A stretch of DNA of 64,000 nucleotides from an uncultured Thermoanaerobaculum sp. (lineage in GTDB: Bacteria; Acidobacteriota; Thermoanaerobaculia; Thermoanaerobaculales; Thermoanaerobaculaceae), in NCBI GenBank assembly GCA_937934115.1, contig CALHAH010000028.1, forward strand, positions 27,174-91,173, read 5' to 3'. Of the stretch, positions 8,661-14,976 are shown in pieces. The translations under genes were made by a program, and so were the position numbers. The notes below the pieces were generated by a model, which was not told the DNA's origin, ran no database searches, and was given only the letters and a program-made list of their open reading frames with translations. Positions within the stretch are counted from its first letter, which is position 1. Every line of letters starts with the position of its first letter.

Positions 8661-9819
8661 ATGCTTGAAGCAGAGGTTTACCCAGCAACAACCCAAAAGC
8701 GCGTGAGCCGCCAGGCCATTTGTGCGGTCTTCGGCGAGAGCTACGATCCCGTAGCCTGGCAGGACTGGCGTTGGCAAATGCGCCATCGCTTGCACCGTCA
8801 AGATCAGTTTGAAAGGCTTTTAGCCTTAAGCCACGAAGAACGGGTGGGCTTGAGCTTGCCGTCGCAACGCTTTGCCGTGGCGGTCACGCCCCCCTTTTCT
8901 GCGCTTATGGACCACGACGACCCCCACTGCCCCATCCGGAAACGCGTTATCCCCCGCGAAGAAGAGCTCGTGGCGGGCCCCGGAGACTTGCTGGACCCCT
9001 GCGGCGAGGACCAGCACATGGTGGTGGAAGGGTTGGTCCACCGCTACCCCGGCCGGGTGCTGCTTTTGGCGCAGGCTGCCGGCGCTGCCTACTGCCGCTC
9101 CTGCACCCGCTGGCGCCTGGTGGCACAAGGTGACCTCAACGCCCTGCCCCGGCGACTAGAGGCCATTTTGGGCTACCTCCACGCCCACCCTGAGGTGCGG
9201 GATGTGCTGATTTCCGGCGGGCATCCTCTGCTTTTTTCCGACGACCGCTTGGATGCCCTGCTTTCCGCCACGCGTTCCGTGCCTTCCGTGGAACTTGTGC
9301 GCGTAGGAAGCCGGGTGCCGGGTTTTCTGCCCCAGCGCATTACCCCGCAGCTGGCAGCGGTCCTTCGCAAATACCGGGTTGGGTTGTCGTTGCACTTTTC
9401 CCACCCCCGGGAACTGACCCCAGAAGTGGCCACCGCTTGCGATACCTTGGCCGATGCTGGCATTCCTCTCGGCAGCGAGACTGTTTGGCGGAAAGGTATC
9501 AACGATGACGCTGCCACCCTGCGAAAGCTATTTACCGGCTTGCTCAAGCTTCGGGTGCGGCCTTATGACCGCTGCCGGTGCGACGCGGTGGGGTACATCG
9601 CATTTGCGCACATCCATTGCCAAGGGATTGGAAATCATGCGCCAGCTCCGAGGTTTCACCAGCGGGTACGCGGTTCCCACGTACGTGGTAGATGCCCCGG
9701 GTGGGGGTGGAAAAATCCCGTTGCAGCCGGAAACCGTGGTGGCCTACGAGGGGGGAACGTGGCTTTTGCGCAACTGGGCCGGCACGCTTTACACCTACCA
9801 AGACCCGTCCCACGTATGA
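8661..9819 (+). pseudogene. kamA: KamA-family radical SAM protein (lysine 2,3-aminomutase-like), frameshifted and lacking a cluster cysteine
   Basis: About 385 residues when joined. The ATG at 8661 has GGGAGGA upstream. The family uses a [4Fe-4S] cluster, SAM and PLP to move an amino group from C2 to C3, usually making beta-lysine. HRYPGRVLLL, YCRSCTRWR, ISGGHPLL and the C-terminal TSGYAVPTYVVDAPGGGGK are clear family blocks. Two defects are visible. The CxxxCxxC motif reads GAAYCRSC, so the first cysteine codon is GGC instead of TGC. The frame also breaks near 9590: DRCRCDAV in one frame continues as GTSHLRTSIAKG in another, beside a GGGG run. The TGA overlaps the next ATG (ATGA). It could be a decaying gene or sequence error. 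Confidence 0.8.
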
Positions 9820-10799
9820 AGGCGCTGCGCCTCGGCTTCGTCGGCGATTGCCAGGAGGAGTACCTGGCCCAAGGCTTTACCCCTGCGCACGTGGCGGAGT
9901 TTGACCCGCGCGCCACCGTGAAAGCCATTACCGCCGGCTTGCCAGCCTGTGGGCACGAGGTGAGTGTGGTGAGCAATGGCTTAGCCTTAGCTCAAGCGTT
10001 GGCCGGTGGGCAGCGCTTCGATTTGGTCTTCAACATTGCTGAAGGGCTTGCCGGCTTTTCCCGGGAAGCGCAAGTTCCAGCTTTGGGTAAGCTTTACCGG
10101 CAAAAGTACACGTTTTCTGATCCCCTCACCTGCGCCCTCACGCTGCATAAAGCCATGGCCAAGCGGGTGGTGCGCGATGCGGGTTTGCCCACCGCCCCGT
10201 TTTTCCTGGTAGAAAACCCCGAAAACCTACAACACATCCCCTTCCCCGGGCCTTACTTTGCCAAGCCCGTGGCAGAAAAAAGCTCCAAGGGGATTTCCGC
10301 CCGCTGTCAGGCAAAAGACACCCATGAGCTCAGCTTGGTATGCAAAGAGCTGCGCGAACTTTTTCAGCAACCGGTCTTAGTGGAGGCGTTCTTGCCCGGC
10401 CGGGAGGTGACAGTGGGGATCGTGGGCAACGGGCCTGAAGCGCGAGTGCTGGGGGTGATGGAGGTGGCGTTTACCGAACGGGCAGAGACCCAGGCATACA
10501 CGGCGCTCAACAAACAGGAATACCAGGAGAGGGTGCGCTACCGCTTGCTCAAGGACGAACCCCTTGGCCACCAAGCTGGTGAAGTGGCGCTGGCGGCGTA
10601 CCACCACCTGGGTTGCCGGGATGCGGCCAGGATTGACCTGCGGTGTGATGCCAGCGGCAAGCCGCAGTTCTTGGAAGCCAACCCCCTCCCCGGCTTGGAC
10701 CCGGTGCGCTCGGATTTGCCCATCCTGGCCCGGCTGGCAGGAATGGAGTACGTGGCGTTGCTTTCCGCCATTGTGGAGGCCGCGTGGCGGCGACCGTAG
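9816..10799 (+). CDS. ATP-grasp ligase related to D-alanine-D-alanine ligase (first of two)
   Basis: 327 residues and intact. It starts at the ATG overlapping the kamA stop. The fold is that of the Ddl group: an N-terminal pre-ATP domain (LGFVGDCQEEY, FDLVFNIAEGL), a central ATP-binding region (LHKAMAKRVVRDAGLPTAP, YFAKPVAEKSSKGI, VLVEAFLPGREVTVGIVG) and the C-terminal metal/nucleotide site (AARIDLRCDASG, FLEANPLPGLDP). Such enzymes join a carboxylate to an amine via an acyl phosphate. Its place between an aminomutase-like gene and a second ATP-grasp gene suggests specialised peptide or amide synthesis rather than cell-wall D-Ala-D-Ala. The substrate is unknown. Confidence 0.75.
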   Translation: MKALRLGFVGDCQEEYLAQGFTPAHVAEFDPRATVKAITAGLPACGHEVSVVSNGLALAQALAGGQRFDLVFNIAEGLAGFSREAQVPALGKLYRQKYTFSDPLTCALTLHKAMAKRVVRDAGLPTAPFFLVENPENLQHIPFPGPYFAKPVAEKSSKGISARCQAKDTHELSLVCKELRELFQQPVLVEAFLPGREVTVGIVGNGPEARVLGVMEVAFTERAETQAYTALNKQEYQERVRYRLLKDEPLGHQAGEVALAAYHHLGCRDAARIDLRCDASGKPQFLEANPLPGLDPVRSDLPILARLAGMEYVALLSAIVEAAWRRP

Positions 10800-11748
10800 T
10801 CCTTGCCCGAAAACCGGTTCCCGTGGGGGCCGATCGTGCCACCGCCGATGTGCTGGAGCAGGTGGCCTTGGTAGCAGAAGCCCTCCGGGAGCTGGGGGTC
10901 CCCAAGAAGGGTGCGAAATAACCGATCCCACCAACGTGGACCGTTTTCGGGGTAAGGCGGTGTTTAACCTCTTTGAAGCCGCCCCTGGCCAGTTGCAACG
11001 TCCCCTGGCCTTTGCCCAAGCCTTGGAAGCGGCGGGGATTCGCTTCACCGGTTCCTCAAGCGAGGTTTTGGCTCTTACCACCAACAAGTTGGCCACCCGC
11101 GCGCGGCTAGCCCGCTTTGGCATTCCCGTGGCCCCAGGCAGTGGGGCACGCCAGGACCTGGCTTCCGTGCCGCCCCCCTGGCTGACAAAGCCCGCTTGAA
11201 AGGATGCCTCCCTGGGTTTGGACTGCAACCCGGTATGCTTCAGCAAAGAGGATCTGGACCAAAGGGTGGGGGAGCTAACCCGGCGTTTCCCGGGCCAAGA
11301 AATCCTGGTGGAGCACTTCCTCCCTGGGCGAGAGTGCAACGTTTCGCTTTTGGCCTCCCCCCACGGTCTTGAGGTTTTGCCGGTGGCGGAAATAGCTTTT
11401 TTTAATTTTCCCCCAGATAGGCCACCTCCTGTGAGCTACGAAGCCAAATGGGAAATCGGGTCCTTTGCCGACACCCACACCGTGCGGGTGTTTCCATCGG
11501 CGGAGGATCCTTTGCTGGCTGCGGTGGCGGAAATGGCTTACAGAGCTTGTCTCGCGTGCGGGGTTTCCGGCTACGTCCGGGTGGACGTGCGCTGCGACGA
11601 AGAGGGCACACCCTGCGTCTTGGAGGTCAATGCCAACCCCTGCCTGGCACGGGGAGCTGGGTTTTTGGCGGCGGCGAGGCAGGCGGGACTGGAGCCCTCG
11701 CAAGTGGTCTTCCGTATCCTGGCCGCCGCGGGGGTTGTATGCGCCTGA
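10784..11748 (+). pseudogene. Second Ddl-like ATP-grasp ligase, with a frameshift and an in-frame TGA
   Basis: About 320 residues if restored. A GTG at 10784 overlaps the end of the first ligase gene and opens MAATVVLARKPVPVGADRAT. The frame breaks at about 10900-10915 and continues as CEITDPTNVDRFRGKAVF, FNLFEA, LTTNKLATRARLARFGIPV and LTKPA. A TGA at 11197-11199 then interrupts the KPA-x-KDASLGLD motif, where relatives have Arg, consistent with CGA to TGA. Downstream the same frame continues with ILVEHFLPGRECNVSLL and VRVDVRCDEEG, LEVNANPCL. Domains otherwise match the Ddl ATP-grasp fold. It sits in the kamA cluster and its end overlaps the GNAT start. Confidence 0.7.
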
Positions 11749-12242
11749 GGCGTGAGCTTTTTCCCACCGATCGTGCGGCCATTGCCTCGCTCCTGGCTGC
11801 CACCGGTTTTTTCAACCCTGAGGAAATTGCCGTAGCCCTGGAGCTTGCCGATGAGCGTTTGGCCCGAGGTCCGGGTAGTCACTACCGTTTCCTGGTAGCC
11901 GAAGAAGCTGGAGCCCTCTGGGGCTTCGCCTGCTGGGGACCCATCCCCGGCACCCGTTTTTCCGCCGATCTTTACTGGATTGCCGTGGAGCGCAGCCACC
12001 AAGGCAAAGGCTTGGGAAAGGTACTCCTTGGCGCAGCGGAAGCGTGGATGCGGGAGGAAAGCCGGCATCGGGTTTACGTGGAAACCTCCACCCGCCCGCA
12101 GTACGCCCCCACCCGCTCCTTTTACCTCGCCTGCGGTTACCACCTGGTAGCTGAGCTCCCCGACTTTTACGCCCCAAGCGACGGTAAGGCCATCTTTTTG
12201 AAAATCGTAAGCGGGCTTGGCTTTTCGCGTCACCTTGCGTAA
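11739..12242 (+). CDS. GNAT-family N-acetyltransferase
   Basis: 167 residues. The ATG at 11739 lies inside the last codons of the second ATP-grasp gene, suggesting translational coupling. The acetyl-CoA-binding motif A is visible as LYWIAVERSHQGKGLGKVLL (about residues 79-98, with Q/R-x-x-G-x-G/A), followed by the C-terminal block TRSFYLACGYHLVAEL. GNAT enzymes move an acetyl group from acetyl-CoA to an amine. After a KamA-type enzyme and two ligases it may acetylate a beta-amino acid or its peptide, much as AblB acetylates beta-lysine, but the similarity to AblB itself is not demonstrated. It is the last gene of the cluster. Confidence 0.8.
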   Translation: MRLRRELFPTDRAAIASLLAATGFFNPEEIAVALELADERLARGPGSHYRFLVAEEAGALWGFACWGPIPGTRFSADLYWIAVERSHQGKGLGKVLLGAAEAWMREESRHRVYVETSTRPQYAPTRSFYLACGYHLVAELPDFYAPSDGKAIFLKIVSGLGFSRHLA

Positions 12243-12327
12243 GCTCGTAAAGCCCGCACACCTATAAAGGTCGGCAAAGCTTTAGTAGGCGTAGTAAAAT
12301 AGCACGAAGAAGCGGAAGGCATCTGCC

Positions 12328-13247
12328 ATGAGCCAAACCCTGTTGCTGGCTCACCAAGTTTCCAAAGCGTACCCGGGGTTTTTGCGGAAAAAGCCTGTGC
12401 TTTTCCAGGTTTGGCTGAACGTGGTGGCTGGCGAGGTGGTGGCGCTTTTGGGGCCCAACGGCGCGGGGAAAAGCACGCTCTTGCGCTTGGCCGCTGGGCT
12501 TTTGCGCCCAGATAGGGGCGCGGTACTGGTGGCGGCGAACCCGGCCGGCTCCAGGGCGGCCCTTGCGAGGCTTGCCTTTGTGCCGGAGGAACCGAGTTTT
12601 CCTTTAGGCAAGACGCTGAATGCCTTCTTAGCCGAGCAAATCTTAGCCGCCGGCCTCAGGTGGGAGGAAGGGTGGGCGCAAGCGGAAACTCTGCTGGAGG
12701 TCCTGGATTTGGCGTGGGCTCGGGGTAAGCGGCTCAGCCAGTTTTCCCGCGGCATGAAACAAAAAGCAGCGCTTGCCGCGGCCCTTTTGGGTCCGCCGGC
12801 GCTGCTTTTAGCCGACGAGCCCACCTCGGGATTGGACCCCAAGCCACCGTCAGAGTGCGCCAGCTGCTCCTGGAATTTAAACAAAAAGGGGGCGCCGCTC
12901 TTGTTTCCTCCCACAGGCTGGATGAGATGGTCAAGGTTTGCGATCGGGCCCTTTTTCTCAAAGGAGGGCGCATCGTCTACCAGTGGACTCCGGAAAGCAG
13001 CGAAACGGTTTGTTGGCAGCTGGCCTTTGCCCCGCCCTTGCCGGAAGCGGCCTTGTCGGTGCTCTCTGCCCACCCTGGTGTGGCGTCAGTGCAACGGCAG
13101 GATGCACGCCTTTTCGTTTCCTCACGCCGTGGGCACGAGCCCGGGCAGCTTGTGGCCCTGCTCCTACAGCAAGGTGTCAACGTACGGGGTTTGTGGCCCG
13201 AAGAAAGGTCATTGGAGAGCTTGTTCTTGGAGGTTGTGGGCGCATGA
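12328..13247 (+). pseudogene. ABC transporter ATP-binding protein, one-base frameshift
   Basis: About 306 residues when joined. Walker A GPNGAGKSTLL, the Q-loop region FVPEEPSF, signature LSQFSRGMKQK (a variant of LSGGQ) and Walker B ALLLADEPTSGLDP are all in the first frame. The reading breaks right after GLDP; adding one C to the CCCC run at about 12836-12839 restores GLDPQATVRVRQLLLEF and then the H-loop SSHRLDEM in the second frame, ending at 13247. This looks like a homopolymer error or a one-base deletion. A TAAAAT -10-like element lies at 12295-12300. The stop overlaps the permease ATG, so the two form an exporter or membrane-remodelling ABC pair. Confidence 0.85.
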
Positions 13248-14047
13248 GCGTGTACAGAAAGGCATTTTTTTCCGGTTTCACCGATGTCTTGTGGCATGCT
13301 TTCAGCCGCTTAAGTCTGGGCTTGATCCTGGTGATCGTGGCAGTCTCGAGCTGGGTGGTTTTCGAGGGCGTGCAGGAGTACGTGGGCAAGGAAGCCCAAA
13401 ATTTTATGGTGGAGCACGTGCTTCGCGACGTCCTGGGCGCTGCCACCAAAGCGGTGTTCATCTTCCAAATGGTGCTGGCTCTCCCCCTTTTGGGAAACGA
13501 GAAGTTCCAGGGTCTTTTAGATTCGGTTTGGGCACGGCCGGTGGACCGCGGCAAGTACATGCTGGCCCGGGCTTTAGGACGGTGTTTGTACTTTCCGGTG
13601 GTCATGGGTCTTGCCATGGTGGGGGTCTTTCTAGCTTTGAAAAAGGCTGGCCTCCCTTGGCTCGTGAGCAAGAATTTGGTTTTGCAGCATTTGCTTTTCT
13701 CGTGGTTTTCTTGCCTTACCGCCGTGAGCCTCATGCTGGTTTTTGCTTGCGTGAACACCACCCGCCTCCTGCACGGAGCCTACTGGCTTTTAGCGTACAT
13801 AGCTGCGTGGCAAATGGCGGTGTTTCTGGAAAATACCCCCGGTGAAGGGTGGCTTTTTTCCGCTTTTCGCGGTTTTGCTGCCCTTTGGACCAGCTTGGTG
13901 GTGGGGGCGCCCGACTCTTGGATTGCCAGTGCCAACCACAGCCCGTGGCACATCTGGCGACTGCTCTTGAGCTACACGGTGGGCTTGAGTGCCAACACTG
14001 CTTTGCTTTTGGCTTTAGCTCCCAAAGTTGAGGTGTTCCATGATTAG
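13244..14047 (+). CDS. ABC-2-type transporter permease
   Basis: 267 residues, starting at the ATG that overlaps the ATPase stop (ATGA). About six hydrophobic segments are visible: LSLGLILVIVAVSSWVVF, an amphipathic loop with RDVLGAATKAVFIFQMVLAL, CLYFPVVMGLAMVGVFLAL, LMLVFACV, LLAYIAAWQMAVFL and a C-terminal TVGLSANTALLLALA. The conserved WARPVDRGKYMLAR loop resembles ABC-2 permeases, which carry SRP/ARP-type sequences after the second helix. Its cargo is unknown. It could export the product of the neighbouring KamA/ATP-grasp cluster, though a separate unit starting at 12328 is equally possible. Confidence 0.75.
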   Translation: MSVYRKAFFSGFTDVLWHAFSRLSLGLILVIVAVSSWVVFEGVQEYVGKEAQNFMVEHVLRDVLGAATKAVFIFQMVLALPLLGNEKFQGLLDSVWARPVDRGKYMLARALGRCLYFPVVMGLAMVGVFLALKKAGLPWLVSKNLVLQHLLFSWFSCLTAVSLMLVFACVNTTRLLHGAYWLLAYIAAWQMAVFLENTPGEGWLFSAFRGFAALWTSLVVGAPDSWIASANHSPWHIWRLLLSYTVGLSANTALLLALAPKVEVFHD

Positions 14048-14525
14048 GGCGCGCACGGGTGCATGGGTGCTTTGGCTGGCGGCTGCTGGGTTGTTGGCGC
14101 ATACAGCCGCAGAAAAAGAGGAAAGGCACCTGCGGGAGCGGGTGCGCTGGCACACCCTCGAGGAGTTGTCAGCCGCGGCGCCAAACAAACCCGCCCTCGT
14201 GGACTTTGATGCCCCTTGGTGCCGGCCTTGCTGGGAAATGAAGTTCCGCGTTTACTCCCGGAAGGATGTGGCTTCCGTCATCGAGGAGCGTTTCTTTCCG
14301 GTGCGGATTGTGGTGGCAGATAGCAAAAACCTGCCGCTTAAAGAAAAGAGGATCATGGAAGCTTACGGCGTGGAGGCATTCCCCACCCTCTTGGTGGTGA
14401 ACTGGGAAGGTCAGGCCTTGCAAATGCTCACCGGTTATTTGGACGCGGAGCAGTTGATTTCGGCTCTGGTCACTGAGAAGGAGTTTGAGTACACAAGGCT
14501 GCCCAAGGGCGAACTCGCTTTGTAA
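14040..14525 (+). CDS. Exported thioredoxin-fold protein with WCRPC active site
   Basis: 161 residues from the ATG at 14040, which overlaps the permease end; GAGGTG lies just upstream. A hydrophobic N-terminus (WVLWLAAAGLLAHTAA) acts as signal peptide or anchor. A thioredoxin domain follows: LVDFDAPWCRPCWEMK carries the CxxC, and the cis-proline is in VEAFPTLLVV. It resembles DsbD-gamma/SoxW-type periplasmic reductants that keep cysteines reduced or assist cytochrome maturation. It ends at TAA 14523-14525, and the next coding stretch continues in exactly the same frame with a second thioredoxin-like domain, so this may be the first half of a longer protein. Confidence 0.75.
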   Translation: MIRARTGAWVLWLAAAGLLAHTAAEKEERHLRERVRWHTLEELSAAAPNKPALVDFDAPWCRPCWEMKFRVYSRKDVASVIEERFFPVRIVVADSKNLPLKEKRIMEAYGVEAFPTLLVVNWEGQALQMLTGYLDAEQLISALVTEKEFEYTRLPKGELAL

Positions 14526-14528
14526 GGT

Positions 14529-14957
14529 TTGCGGGAGCTAAGCCCCAAGCGGGCAAAGGTAGTGCTCTACCCCGCGTGGGCGTTGAGTTGCTTAAAAGCC
14601 AGCGAGCGCCGACTTTCCTACCAGATTTTCTATGAGCACGCGCTGCCTCTCCCACGGCACGCACGCAGTTACTTGGTACAAAACGTCGAGTTTTTCGAAG
14701 CCACACCCCCCACCCCGGCCGAAGCCGTGGCCAACCGTAGTACCCGCTGCCGGGAATTTGCGCGGGTTTACCAAGTGACGGCCCTCCGGGCAGCGCTGGT
14801 TTTTTCCCCCGATGGTAAAGAGCTGCTCGCCAAGTTTGTGGGCCATGTGGGTCCTTTGTACCCGTTCCTTCGCGGGCAGTTTCCCGAAGCCGCAAAGCGG
14901 CCGGAAGGCTACCTGCGCTGGACCCCGCCACAAAACGGACCGCAACCCCACCCGTAG
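14529..14957 (+). CDS. Thioredoxin-like domain without CxxC, in frame after the preceding stop
   Basis: About 142 residues from a TTG at 14529, one codon after the TAA of the previous gene and in the same frame. The central part (FARVYQVTALRAALVFSPDG then KELLAKFVGHVGPLYPFL) matches the second half of a thioredoxin fold. The position of the redox motif reads WALSCLKA, with only one cysteine, so it is not a classical dithiol site. There is no signal peptide and no strong ribosome site, which favours either translational coupling or an original two-domain protein split by a nonsense mutation. Confidence 0.45.
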   Translation: MRELSPKRAKVVLYPAWALSCLKASERRLSYQIFYEHALPLPRHARSYLVQNVEFFEATPPTPAEAVANRSTRCREFARVYQVTALRAALVFSPDGKELLAKFVGHVGPLYPFLRGQFPEAAKRPEGYLRWTPPQNGPQPHP

Positions 14958-14976
14958 TAAACAGGCCGTTCACGCG

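Noticed and set aside
11197..11199. In-frame TGA of the second ATP-grasp gene read as selenocysteine
   Set aside because: Relatives have Arg there, not Cys, no SECIS-like hairpin is visible, and the same gene also has a frameshift.
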